A DNA stretch of 32,832 nucleotides. It comes from Flavobacterium rivuli WB 3.3-2 = DSM 21788 (GTDB taxonomy: Bacteria > Bacteroidota > Bacteroidia > Flavobacteriales > Flavobacteriaceae). The notes below the pieces were generated by a model, which did no database searches, was not told the DNA's origin, and saw only the letters and a program-made list of their open reading frames with translations. Where the stretch lies: positions 1 through 32,832 of the forward strand of contig NZ_KB899985.1 in the NCBI RefSeq assembly GCF_000378485.1, written 5' to 3'. Position numbers and translations under genes: made by a program. Shown piece after piece: positions 1 through 8,731 of the stretch (the first letter of the stretch is position 1; the number at the start of each line of letters is the position of its first letter).

Positions 1-194
1 CGAGGGAACTGCTTTTAAGCGAAAAAGGGTTACAAAAAAGAAAACAGCGCTCTGCCGATGTAGAACCTGTGTTCGCACATCTCAAACACAATAACAATTT
101 TAAGAGGTTTACTTTAAAAGGACTTGAAAAAGTAGAATTAGAGTTCGGATTAATGGCCTTAGCACACAATCTGAGAAAGAAAATAGCGGCGTAA
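1..194 (+). pseudogene. IS1182-family transposase, C-terminal fragment cut by the window edge
   Basis: An open frame enters from the left edge (first whole codon at base 3) and stops with TAA at 192-194. The 63 visible residues include SADVEPVFAHLKHNNNFKRF and LKGLEKVELEFGLMALAHNL, the typical end of IS1182-type DDE transposases (DDE_Tnp_1_6-like C-terminus). The catalytic residues would lie upstream, so it cannot be told whether the element is intact or a remnant. No convincing terminal inverted repeat was found in the following 70 bases. It is typed as a pseudogene only because it is partial here; the full gene may lie outside the window. Confidence 0.75.
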
Positions 195-262
195 GCCACT
201 TGAAAAATATCCTGACCTGAAAAATATAATAGCCTAATATAATAATGCTAAAAATGAAAAAA

Positions 263-287
263 CCGCCTCAATTGAATATTGAGACGG
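263..287 (-). terminator. Rho-independent terminator of rnhB
   Basis: A 10-bp stem with one mismatch (263-272 with 278-287, 5-nt loop) lies just after the rnhB stop codon on the minus strand. It is followed on that strand by a run of six T. It also separates rnhB from the converging transposase fragment. Confidence 0.8.
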
Positions 288-293
288 CTTCTT

Positions 294-911
294 TTATTCA
301 TTTCGCAGCATTTCAAATTCCAATTCCATTTGCTCCGGCAGCATCCTGAAAGATTTTCGGTGGTATTTTGTAATGCCATATTTGCGTATGGCTTCGCGAT
401 GCTCTAAAGTAGGGTATCCTTTGTTTTTTTTCCAGTTGTACATGGGGTACTCTTCATGAAGTTTATTCATGTAATCATCACGATATGTTTTTGCCAGTAC
501 AGATGCTGCTGCTATGCTAAGGTATTTACTGTCTCCTTTTATAATACAGCTATGCGGAATATTATTGACCGGCTTAAAACGGTTGCCGTCTACAATAATA
601 TAATGTGGTGTTGGGGTAAGCTTTACAATACACTCCTGCATGGCGCGTATGGAGGCATTAAGAATATTAATCTCATCTATAACCTCGGGCTGTATATGGG
701 TAACGTGGTAGCAAATTGCTTTTTGCTGTATAAGCGGGCGCAGGTGCTCCCTTGTTTTTTCTGATAATTGTTTTGAATCATTTAAAAGGTCAAGCTCAAA
801 ATTTTCAGGAAGTATGATCGCAGCAGCTGTTACCGGTCCGGCAAGGCAGCCACGGCCGGCTTCATCTGTACCGGTTTCATACTCAAAAGCAGAATGTTTT
901 AAAATAAGCAT
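294..911 (-). CDS. rnhB: Ribonuclease HII
   Basis: The 205-residue protein has the usual length and motifs of RNase HII, which cuts the RNA strand of RNA-DNA hybrids and starts ribonucleotide excision repair in the cytoplasm. The family signature TGTDEAGRGCLAGPV lies at about residues 14-28; Asp17 and Glu18 are the first two catalytic acids. IIVDGNRFKP (about 105-114) supplies the third acid, and SIAAASVLAKTYRD (about 132-145) matches the conserved helix. The start ATG at 911 gives a normal N-terminus. The gene stands alone, with its own terminator and a candidate -7 box at 945-952. Assignment is firm. Confidence 0.95.
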   Translation of the reverse strand: MLILKHSAFEYETGTDEAGRGCLAGPVTAAAIILPENFELDLLNDSKQLSEKTREHLRPLIQQKAICYHVTHIQPEVIDEINILNASIRAMQECIVKLTPTPHYIIVDGNRFKPVNNIPHSCIIKGDSKYLSIAAASVLAKTYRDDYMNKLHEEYPMYNWKKNKGYPTLEHREAIRKYGITKYHRKSFRMLPEQMELEFEMLRNE

Positions 912-944
912 ACTTTAAAGAAAGTTTTCTCGAATATATTGTCA

Positions 945-952
945 CAAATATA
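945..952 (-). promoter_or_regulatory. Candidate -7 element for rnhB
   Basis: On the minus strand this reads TATATTTG, matching the Bacteroidetes -7 consensus TAnnTTTG, about 33 bases before the rnhB start codon. A good -33 TTG at 19-21 bp spacing was not found, so support is moderate. Confidence 0.4.
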
Positions 953-1003
953 ACTTCAGAAAGTTAAAGTTAAAATAATAGGCTGTTAATTTCTAAATAT
1001 TTA

Positions 1004-1011
1004 TATTTTTG
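1004..1011 (+). promoter_or_regulatory. Candidate -7 element for the S8 protease gene
   Basis: TATTTTTG fits the Bacteroidetes -7 consensus TAnnTTTG and would give a leader of about 70 nt before the ATG at 1089. The -33 region is poor, so this is tentative. Confidence 0.4.
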
Positions 1012-1088
1012 CTTATCCGTTAGTAAATATGCATAGGTAATTTACGTATTTACTTAACGATCTATAACTTATCAAAATAATATTTACA

Positions 1089-2987
1089 ATGAAAAAAAAT
1101 ACTGTTAAGGTATTGCTGCTGGTAACGCTGGGTATTCTTAGTGGAACAGTTAATGCTCAAAACGCTAAGCAAAAGGAATGGCTTAAACAACATTCTGACA
1201 TGACAAGGATAAATGCGCACGTAGCGCAGTATAAAGCAGAATTTGAAGCTGACCTCGCTGAAGCTAACAAACAGGCGGCTATAAATAACTGGCCATTAGA
1301 AATAAGAGAAAATAGAGGTTATAGTAAACTGATTAAAGTAGGTGCAGAAGGTGAGCCAATATATCTTTCTACTTTTAATGAGGGGTCTGCAATAACATCG
1401 CGTACTAATTACTTACAGCCGGGAGGAAGCCTGGGGCTTGATCTAACAGGTTTGTTTATGACAGTTGGGGTTTGGGACGGAGAATATCCTTTATCTTCCC
1501 ATGAAGATTTTGCTGGCAGGTATACAAGTAATGATGGTCCTCCTAACCCTGTGGCTACACACCCTACACATGTGTTAGGTACTATAATGGGCTCTGGAGC
1601 AAGTAGTGCCGCAGCAAGAGGAATGGCTTATGAAGCAGAAGCCTCTGTAGCTAACTTTGCAAATGATTTTTCTGAAATGGCGAATGTTTCCGGCTCCTTG
1701 ATATTGTCTAATCACTCGTACGGGTTTGGTAATCCATCAACAGCAGTAAGGGGTTCGTATGTTAGGGAATCGCAGCAGGTAGACGAGATAACTTATGATG
1801 CTCCATACTACCAGCCGGTTTTTGCTGCAGGTAATGATGGTAATGGTGCTTATGACAGATTGTCTGACAGGGGATGTTCTAAAAACGGTATCACCGTAGC
1901 TGCTATTGTACAGCCCGTAGTTAATACAGATGGTACAATAAGTCCCACGGCTGTAACTATTGCAGGTTTTAGCAGCTGGGGGCCTACTAATGACAGGAGG
2001 ATAAAACCGGATGTAGCTAATAAAGGTGTGCATGTGTGGAGTACGGTAGATAAAAATCTGGCAACAGGAGCTGCATCCGATACGGCACATGATTATCTTG
2101 ATGGTACATCTATGGCTACTCCAGGTGTTACAGGGGCGTTGCTGCTGGTTCAGCAACATTACTCAAATTTATATGGCGATTTTATGCTTTCCTCTACAGT
2201 TAGGGCTCTTGTGGCGCATACTGCAGACGAGGTTGGTGCAGATGGCCCGGATGCCCAGGTGGGCTGGGGTGTAATAAATGTTAAAGCCGCTGCCGAAACT
2301 ATTACTAACAGGGGTACATCATCAATAATAAAAGAAGGTATATTAGCTGCAGGTACCGTATTTGAAGGTACATTTAATGCTATTGCCGGGCAGCCGCTTA
2401 CAGCAACTCTTGCCTGGACAGACCCTGCCGGTGCTATAACAAGCGGTAATGCATCTGTATTGGTTAACGATCTTGATATAAGGATTACAAGTAATGATAG
2501 TAATGTAGTAAGTTTTCCATGGAAACTTGCAACAAGCAATTCTGCAAATGCTGTAACGGGAGATAACAGTATTGATAATATAGAAAAAGTACAAATTGCA
2601 AGTGCTTCGGGGTCTTATACTGTAAGGATATCCCATAAAGGTACAACTCTTGTAAATCCTAATGCGGGAGGTGTTGCGCAACAGCAATATTCGCTTATTA
2701 TAACGGGTACTGACGGGGTACTGAGTACAGATCCTGTAAAGGCTGTAGATTCTGCATTTAAAGTATGGCCTAATCCTGCTCAGGATGTAGTTAACATATC
2801 AATAAAAGACGGCATTGAAAGTAATGCATCTGTTATTATATATGATGTACAGGGAAGAAATGTTAAACATGCTGCATTAACCGGGTCAGAAAATACTGTA
2901 AATGTTCAGGATCTTACATCGGGTGTATATTTTGTTAATGTTACCAACGGTATTAAAAAAGACACTAAAAAATTAGTTATCAAATAA
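1089..2987 (+). CDS. Secreted S8 (subtilisin-like) serine protease with T9SS sorting domain
   Basis: A 632-residue exported protease. Residues 1-23 form a Sec signal peptide ending VNAQ. The S8 catalytic domain spans about 90-400: Asp130 (TVGVWDGE), His158 (HPTHVLGTIMG, a variant of HGTHVAG), oxyanion Asn249 (AAGNDG) and Ser341 (DGTSMATPG). A beta-sandwich of about 120 residues follows (jelly-roll/P-domain-like). The last ~75 residues start with FKVWPNPAQDVVNISI and end in KKLVIK, a type A T9SS C-terminal sorting domain, so the mature enzyme should cross the outer membrane and be surface-attached or released. The gene has its own terminator. It lies just before a SusC/SusD operon, and a role in making peptides for that transporter is an inference from position only. 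Confidence 0.93.
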   Translation: MKKNTVKVLLLVTLGILSGTVNAQNAKQKEWLKQHSDMTRINAHVAQYKAEFEADLAEANKQAAINNWPLEIRENRGYSKLIKVGAEGEPIYLSTFNEGSAITSRTNYLQPGGSLGLDLTGLFMTVGVWDGEYPLSSHEDFAGRYTSNDGPPNPVATHPTHVLGTIMGSGASSAAARGMAYEAEASVANFANDFSEMANVSGSLILSNHSYGFGNPSTAVRGSYVRESQQVDEITYDAPYYQPVFAAGNDGNGAYDRLSDRGCSKNGITVAAIVQPVVNTDGTISPTAVTIAGFSSWGPTNDRRIKPDVANKGVHVWSTVDKNLATGAASDTAHDYLDGTSMATPGVTGALLLVQQHYSNLYGDFMLSSTVRALVAHTADEVGADGPDAQVGWGVINVKAAAETITNRGTSSIIKEGILAAGTVFEGTFNAIAGQPLTATLAWTDPAGAITSGNASVLVNDLDIRITSNDSNVVSFPWKLATSNSANAVTGDNSIDNIEKVQIASASGSYTVRISHKGTTLVNPNAGGVAQQQYSLIITGTDGVLSTDPVKAVDSAFKVWPNPAQDVVNISIKDGIESNASVIIYDVQGRNVKHAALTGSENTVNVQDLTSGVYFVNVTNGIKKDTKKLVIK

Positions 2988-3043
2988 ATTCATAAAAAAG
3001 TAGCATTTATAACGCAACCTTTTATATTAATTAACATCTATTA

Positions 3044-3072
3044 AACGTCAGCATCATTTGCTGGCGTTTTTT
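3044..3072 (+). terminator. Rho-independent terminator of the S8 protease gene
   Basis: A 10-bp stem (3044-3053 with 3059-3068, one G-T pair, 5-nt loop) is followed by a T run. It separates the protease transcript from the SusC operon. Confidence 0.85.
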
Positions 3073-3171
3073 GTTAATTCAAATATTACGTTATATGATG
3101 GCGATTATTAATAATCTGTTATGGTTTTTTTGTTTATATTAAAAAAATGATAAAGTAATGCAATGTTAAAG

Positions 3172-3203
3172 TTTGCTAAATATAATTATATTTAATAGAT
3201 TTG
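3172..3203 (+). promoter_or_regulatory. Promoter of the susCD-like operon
   Basis: TTTG at 3172-3175, a 20-bp spacer and TAGATTTG at 3196-3203 match the Bacteroidetes housekeeping promoter. The start codon of the SusC gene follows 28 bases later. This is one of the two best promoter matches in the window. Confidence 0.8.
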
Positions 3204-3231
3204 CGCCTTAACTAACTCAAATTAATATAAT

Positions 3232-6200
3232 ATGAAATCAAAGTTTACTTGGATTTTTACGCTTTTACTGGCGTTTTTTATTCAGTTTGCCTTTGCGCAG
3301 GAGAAAACAGTTACGGGTACCGTTACAGATCCTACAGGAATGTCTATTCCGGGGGTTAATGTAAAGGTAGTAGGTGGTTCTGGTCAAAGTGTTCAGACTG
3401 ATTTTGATGGAAATTTTTCCATTCAGGTTTCAGTGAATCAAAAATTAGAATTTTCTTTCGTGTCTATGAAGACACAAATTGTTACAGTAGGAGCTTCAGG
3501 TAAGTACAATGTGCAATTACAGCCGTCAGATCTTGATGAGGTAGTAGTTGAGGCGTTCAGGACTACTACAAGAGCTACATCGAATGTTGCGGTTACAACT
3601 ATTACTGCAAAAACTATTGAAGGCAGGCCAAATGCAAACTTTATACAAACATTACAAGGCCAGGTTCCGGGACTTAACATTACTACAGGTTCTGGTCAGC
3701 CGGGAGCTAACAGTACAGTTATATTAAGGGGTTACGGATCTGTAAACGGTAATGTGGAGCCACTATATGTTATTGACGGAATGCCGTTAAACGTAGATAA
3801 CTTCAGGAGCCTTAACCCTAACGATATTGAGTCGTTGTCTGTATTGAAAGATGCGGGTGCAACTTCAATTTATGGTAACAGGGGTGCTAATGGTGTAATT
3901 GTTGTTAAAACTAAAAAAGGTAGTTTTGAGTCTCCGCTTAGAATTAAATATTTGGGTACTACAAGTTTTACAAGGCTACAGGACAATAAATACAACAAAA
4001 TGAATTCAAGGCAGTTGTTAAGCCTTGAGAACAGAGCTGGTAAAGGTCTTGGTGCAACATTAACTCAGGATGAGATTAATAACTATGCTACAGATACTGA
4101 CTGGTACGATCAGATATTCAGGACAGGACATTCTCAAAACCACGTATTAAGCCTTACAAGCGGTGGTAAAAACCTTTCTTCATTTACATCTATCGGCTAT
4201 TTCGATCAGGAAGGTGTTGTTGCTAAAACGTCGTTACAGAGGTTTAACTTTAGGAACAATATGAATGGTAAAAGCAATAACGGTAAATTTGATTACTCTA
4301 CTGCTGTTACCATTAACTACTCTAAAAGAAGTGAAGCGTCTAACTTAGGTACAGGTGCGGTAAATATTAACCCGCTTGTTGGTGCAAATAATGGGGCTCC
4401 TTACTTAAGCCCTGATATGTATACTAATGGTTTAGATCTTTACAACCAATACACGGGTACTGGTTTTGGTTCTGGTACTTTACTATTGTCTCCATTAATG
4501 TTGATGGATATTCTTAAGACTGGTACTAATGAGTTTAATGAGTTAAAAATGTTGTCAAACTTCCAGGCTAATTATAAGCTTACGGATGACTTAACTTTGG
4601 GTACAACTTTTGCAGCAGATTATACTCAAAATGTTGGTTTACGTGTTCAGGATCCACGATCTTTTAACTCTTATGTATTTAGAAATTCAGGAGAAGACTA
4701 TTTAGGTTTTCAAACAGAATCTTTAGCTCAGGATTTTAGTGCTAATATTAATACAAGGCTTAATTACAACCATACTTTTGGTGAAAACCATAATATAGAT
4801 GCGTCTTTATTTACAGAGTATTACAAGTCTCACTTTAAATCATTCTCTGCAACTCAAAATGGTTTAAATCCTAAAGTATTTGTACCGGGTAACGGTGCAG
4901 GTTACATTGGCTTTAACTCAGATACATCTCCGTTCTACGTTCCGGATGTAAGTTCAAGTAAAATTACTGCAGGTTTATTTTCATACTTTGGTTCTGTTAA
5001 CTACTCGTATGCTGACAGGTTTGGTCTTGGCTTAACTGCACGTAGAGATGCTTCATACAGGTTCTCTGAAACTAACAGGTGGGGTACATTCTGGTCTGTA
5101 GATGCGCGTTGGAATATAGACAGAGAAAAATTCATGGAAGGCTCTGTGTTTAATATGCTTAAATTAAGGGGGTCTTACGGTACTACAGGTAACCAAAACA
5201 TCTCTGGTCAGAGTATATATAACCTTCCTAACGGTTCAAGAACATTATTTGCATCAGGATCAGGTTATGCTAACCTTCCTGCTTATGTTGTAGGCCAGTT
5301 AGGTAATTCAGATTTGAAATGGGAAACAATTGCCCAGGGAGATATAGGTGTTGACTTTGAAGTTTTTGACAGTAAATTAAGAGGTACTGTTGACGTATAT
5401 CGTAAAACAACTAAAGACCTATACCAAACTTCACCACTTTCGGCTATTAATGGCCAGTTTAGCCAGTTTGCTAATAATGGTAGTTTAAGAAATAGCGGTG
5501 TGGAGTTATTAGTGTCTTATGACGTTATTAAAACTACTGACTTTACATTAACAGTTACTGGTAATGGTTCTTACAACAAAAATGAATTTGTTAAACTACC
5601 TACAGGATCTGTAGATAATGGTACAGCAATAAATGTTGTAGGCGGACAGCTTAATCAGTATTATGTTATTCCTTACGTAGGTGTTAACCCTGCAACTGGT
5701 AACTTATTGTTCCGCAACGCAGAAGGTGGACTTACTGAAACTCCTGATAACGGAGACAGAAGGATGACAGGTAAATCTTATGTTCCTAAATACCAGGGTG
5801 GTTTTGGTTTTGATGCTAATTACAAAGGTTTCTACTTAACTGCTCAATTCTCTTACGTTCAGGATGTATGGAGGTTTGATACCGATCTTGATGGATTACA
5901 AAACCCTGCAAGTATAGGTGTACAAAATAAATCGACAGATTTAGATCGTGCATGGACTCCTGATAACAGGTATACAGATATACCATCACTTGGATTTACT
6001 AACAAAGGTTTTGATTTTAGTTCTGACAGGTATCTTAGAGATGCTTCTTACGTAAGGCTTCGTTATACAAGTATTGGTTATACTTTCCCTGCAAAAACGC
6101 TTGCAAAAACTCCTTTTGCCGGTCTTAAGGCTTATTTTCAGGCAGAAAATTTATACACCTGGACCAAGTGGAGAGGATGGGATGCAGAAAGCCCTCGTAG

Positions 6201-6264
6201 CGAGGATGCGTACCAATACCCTACTCCAAAAATATTTTCGGTTGGTTTAGAAGTACAACTTTAA
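3232..6264 (+). CDS. SusC/RagA-family TonB-linked outer-membrane transporter
   Basis: A 1010-residue outer-membrane protein of usual SusC length. Residues 1-23 are a signal peptide ending FAFAQ. About 26-100 is a carboxypeptidase-D regulatory-like domain (VTGTVTDPTG, IPGVNVKV, TDFDGNFSI). LDEVVVEAF is the conserved segment before the plug (usually LDEVVVVGYG). The plug domain covers about 120-230, with LQGQVPGLNI, VILRGYGSVNG, LYVIDGMPL and KDAGATSIYGNRGANGVI. The rest is a 22-strand-type barrel ending in an aromatic/hydrophobic strand. SusC proteins import ligands captured by the SusD lipoprotein, powered by TonB-ExbBD. The SusD gene follows 14 bases downstream. The ligand is unknown: no glycoside hydrolase, sulfatase, anti-sigma factor or hybrid sensor is adjacent, and the nearest secreted enzyme is a protease. 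Confidence 0.95.
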   Translation: MKSKFTWIFTLLLAFFIQFAFAQEKTVTGTVTDPTGMSIPGVNVKVVGGSGQSVQTDFDGNFSIQVSVNQKLEFSFVSMKTQIVTVGASGKYNVQLQPSDLDEVVVEAFRTTTRATSNVAVTTITAKTIEGRPNANFIQTLQGQVPGLNITTGSGQPGANSTVILRGYGSVNGNVEPLYVIDGMPLNVDNFRSLNPNDIESLSVLKDAGATSIYGNRGANGVIVVKTKKGSFESPLRIKYLGTTSFTRLQDNKYNKMNSRQLLSLENRAGKGLGATLTQDEINNYATDTDWYDQIFRTGHSQNHVLSLTSGGKNLSSFTSIGYFDQEGVVAKTSLQRFNFRNNMNGKSNNGKFDYSTAVTINYSKRSEASNLGTGAVNINPLVGANNGAPYLSPDMYTNGLDLYNQYTGTGFGSGTLLLSPLMLMDILKTGTNEFNELKMLSNFQANYKLTDDLTLGTTFAADYTQNVGLRVQDPRSFNSYVFRNSGEDYLGFQTESLAQDFSANINTRLNYNHTFGENHNIDASLFTEYYKSHFKSFSATQNGLNPKVFVPGNGAGYIGFNSDTSPFYVPDVSSSKITAGLFSYFGSVNYSYADRFGLGLTARRDASYRFSETNRWGTFWSVDARWNIDREKFMEGSVFNMLKLRGSYGTTGNQNISGQSIYNLPNGSRTLFASGSGYANLPAYVVGQLGNSDLKWETIAQGDIGVDFEVFDSKLRGTVDVYRKTTKDLYQTSPLSAINGQFSQFANNGSLRNSGVELLVSYDVIKTTDFTLTVTGNGSYNKNEFVKLPTGSVDNGTAINVVGGQLNQYYVIPYVGVNPATGNLLFRNAEGGLTETPDNGDRRMTGKSYVPKYQGGFGFDANYKGFYLTAQFSYVQDVWRFDTDLDGLQNPASIGVQNKSTDLDRAWTPDNRYTDIPSLGFTNKGFDFSSDRYLRDASYVRLRYTSIGYTFPAKTLAKTPFAGLKAYFQAENLYTWTKWRGWDAESPRSEDAYQYPTPKIFSVGLEVQL

Positions 6265-6278
6265 AAAAAAAATTGAAT

Positions 6279-7766
6279 ATGAAAAATATAAGAATATTGT
6301 TATTTGTTGTTGCAGCATCCTTATTTAGTGCTTGTAACGATGCTATAGATATTATACAGCCCAGCGAGCTAACTCCTGAGGTTGCTTTTGAAACTGTTGA
6401 AGATTTAAGATTAGGATTAAACGGTGTATACAGCGGTGCCGGCGGCGAAAATATAATTTTGTTTACGTCTCTATTTACAGACGAAGTAAAATTAGGCAGG
6501 GCTAATGGTGGCCAGGGCACAAATGGTGAGCTTGCTTTCCAGTTAAATGCTGCATCAGGAGATCCCGGGTCTATATGGTTATCAAACTATACACTTATTA
6601 ATTATGCTAACAGGCTTATAGCTGGTGCGGCTAACGTTACACCTACAGAAGCTGAACAGGATGAGTACAATGATATCATTGCCCAGTGCCGTGTGCTAAG
6701 GGCTTGGGCTCACTTTCAGTTATTAACATTCTTCTCTGAAGATATGACTAATGACAATGCATTAGGTGTTATTGCTGTTGATTTTGTTCCTACTACAGAT
6801 CAGCAATTGGCAAGAAATACCAATGCTGAAGTATATGCGCTTATAAACAGTGATTTTGCTTTTGCAGATGAGAATCTTATCCGTTTTACTAACAGATCTA
6901 CAAACAGGACTGCTGTTTCTATTGATTTTGTAAACGCTCTTAGATCTCGTATGGCTCTTTACAGAGGCAGATATGAAGAGGCTAACACTAATCTTGATGC
7001 ACTAATTACTGCTTATCCTTTAACTCAAAGAGGTGCTGTTACTGCTGCTGACGGGACTTACAGAGGTGATTACTTTGGGATGTTTAAAAATACTAATTTA
7101 CCTGCTCAGGAAACTATTTTTAAACTGGAAAGAACTATTGGTGGTTTAGGTAACTTTTACCAGTATTGGGCTTCTGTAAACAGTACAACTACTGGTTCTC
7201 CTTTTTACGAAGTGAGCACTGCATTATTTAACACTGTTAATACAGCTACAGATGGCAGGCGTTCTGTTATTGTAGATGTTAGTGCAGCTCCTTCTTATAC
7301 TATTAGGCCGGTTGGTAAATACACAGATGGTAATGAGCAGCTTAATTTATTAGGTGACGTTCAGATATTCAGGGGTTCAGAATTGCGTTTTATTAAAGCT
7401 GAAATACTTGCTAATGCAGGAGACCTTCAGGGAGCAATGGACTATGTTAACCTTGTAAGAAGAGCTCGTAACAACTCTACCAGGACTGGTACCGTAGGTG
7501 TTTTACCTTTGCCAAGCAATGGTGCGGTGGGCGTGTGGAAAGCTATTCTTGATGAAAGAAGGGCAGAGCTTGCTTTTGAAGGCTTTAGGTATACAGATTT
7601 AAGACGTTTAGGTGCTAAAGCTAACGCTACTGTAGACAGAGCTCCGGCAGACTGTGCATTTAACGATGCATGTACTTTACCTATAGATGACCACAGATGG
7701 ATTATGCCAATACCTCTTGAAGAGCTACAGGCTAACCGTAACATCCAACAAAATCCTGGTTATTAA
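6279..7766 (+). CDS. RagB/SusD-family nutrient-binding outer-membrane lipoprotein
   Basis: From the ATG at 6279 this is a 495-residue lipoprotein; an upstream in-frame TTG at 6273 is less likely. The signal peptide ends LFSAC with the lipidated Cys19. Family features include the N-terminal segment after the Cys (IDIIQPSELTPEVAFETVED), TPR-like helices (for example AQCRVLRAWAHFQLLTFFSED) and the typical C-terminal region with ILDERRAELAFEGFRYTDLR and a final NPGY. SusD proteins sit on the SusC barrel as a lid and bind the substrate. The gene is 14 bases after SusC and 16 bases before the next lipoprotein gene, clearly one operon. The ligand cannot be read from the sequence. Confidence 0.94.
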   Translation: MKNIRILLFVVAASLFSACNDAIDIIQPSELTPEVAFETVEDLRLGLNGVYSGAGGENIILFTSLFTDEVKLGRANGGQGTNGELAFQLNAASGDPGSIWLSNYTLINYANRLIAGAANVTPTEAEQDEYNDIIAQCRVLRAWAHFQLLTFFSEDMTNDNALGVIAVDFVPTTDQQLARNTNAEVYALINSDFAFADENLIRFTNRSTNRTAVSIDFVNALRSRMALYRGRYEEANTNLDALITAYPLTQRGAVTAADGTYRGDYFGMFKNTNLPAQETIFKLERTIGGLGNFYQYWASVNSTTTGSPFYEVSTALFNTVNTATDGRRSVIVDVSAAPSYTIRPVGKYTDGNEQLNLLGDVQIFRGSELRFIKAEILANAGDLQGAMDYVNLVRRARNNSTRTGTVGVLPLPSNGAVGVWKAILDERRAELAFEGFRYTDLRRLGAKANATVDRAPADCAFNDACTLPIDDHRWIMPIPLEELQANRNIQQNPGY

Positions 7767-7782
7767 TTATTAAATTTTTAAA

Positions 7783-8628
7783 ATGAAAAGATATATCTAT
7801 AAAATTGGTTTATTAGCCATTGCTGCAGCTACTTTTTTAGTAAGTTGTGACGAAGATACTGTAAGCTACAGTGGCGAGAACTTTGTAACGCTACAAAATG
7901 TTGCTTCTACATCTTTAAGGTTTTTTGAAAATGCAGGTACATATTCTATCCCTGTTACAATTGCATTTCCTGTAGACCATGATGTAACTGTAGGTTTTAC
8001 CCTTACAAGCGATACAGCTGTAGAGGGTGTGCATTATACTTTACCAGGCAATAGTATAGTAATTCCTGCAGGACAGGTTACTGCTAATATTGTTATTGGA
8101 ATTATTGACAATGATATTCTTGACGATTCTAAAGTATTCCAGTTTAAATTAGCATCGATTTCAGATACAGGTATTGCCCTTGGTATAGCTAATCCAGGTT
8201 CTACTACTAAGAGAGCCCTGCTTATTAATGACGACTGTACTACAGAATTTGCTATTTGGTTTGGCGACCTTAACGTTGCTTCTAATGGTTCTAACGTAGG
8301 TACTGCTATCGGCGATGTTAATGAGAACGGTGACTGTAATATCCTGCTTGTAACAGGCTTGCTTCACCCTGGTGTTGGCGAATCTGATGGGCCAATAAAC
8401 TTTGTATTTACGCCTAATTCTCCAGGGGCAACAAGCGGAACTGTTGTAGCAGAATCTCAGTTGTACCAAGCTCAGGGCTATGAAGAAGCAGGAGTTTCAT
8501 ACGATATTTTCTATACCGCTACAGGTACATACAATGAGGTAACTAAAGTTTTAAATGTTGTAAGCAGCGCGAGGATTTCCTTGGGTGCTTTTGCAGACAG
8601 AACTGTACAGTTAACACCAGTACAATAA
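7783..8628 (+). CDS. Calx-beta-domain surface lipoprotein (SusE-position protein)
   Basis: A 281-residue lipoprotein with signal peptide and lipobox FLVSC (Cys22). Residues about 35-145 look like a Calx-beta-type immunoglobulin-like fold: GTYSIPVTIAF, VTVGFTLTSDTAVEGVHYT, IVIPAGQVTANIVIGIIDND. A second, beta-rich C-terminal part of about 130 residues begins near CTTEFAIWFGDL; I do not recognise it. As the third gene of the SusCD operon, before a strong terminator, it occupies the SusE/SusF position and is probably an accessory ligand-binding protein on the cell surface. That role is inferred from context; no catalytic motif is visible. Confidence 0.8.
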   Translation: MKRYIYKIGLLAIAAATFLVSCDEDTVSYSGENFVTLQNVASTSLRFFENAGTYSIPVTIAFPVDHDVTVGFTLTSDTAVEGVHYTLPGNSIVIPAGQVTANIVIGIIDNDILDDSKVFQFKLASISDTGIALGIANPGSTTKRALLINDDCTTEFAIWFGDLNVASNGSNVGTAIGDVNENGDCNILLVTGLLHPGVGESDGPINFVFTPNSPGATSGTVVAESQLYQAQGYEEAGVSYDIFYTATGTYNEVTKVLNVVSSARISLGAFADRTVQLTPVQ

Positions 8629-8658
8629 TATTCGTTAATTAACGTTTATACTTTTAAA

Positions 8659-8687
8659 AAGGCTCCCTTATTGGGAGCCTTTTTTAT
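8659..8687 (+). terminator. Rho-independent terminator of the susCD-like operon
   Basis: A perfect 9-bp stem (8659-8667 with 8673-8681, 5-nt loop) is followed by a T run. The preceding A run would allow weak function on the other strand too. Confidence 0.9.
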
Positions 8688-8715
8688 GCGTATTATTAAA
8701 AAAAAATTAACTTTG
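8685..8715 (+). promoter_or_regulatory. Promoter of the putative porin gene
   Basis: TATG at 8685-8688 (one mismatch to TTTG), a 19-bp spacer and TAACTTTG at 8708-8715. The start codon at 8732 is only 16 bases downstream, so the 5' leader would be about 10 nt. Confidence 0.65.
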
Positions 8716-8731
8716 CCCCAAATTAACTTCA

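Noticed and set aside
456..764. 102-codon frame opposite rnhB
   Set aside because: Shadow of the well-supported rnhB gene on the other strand.
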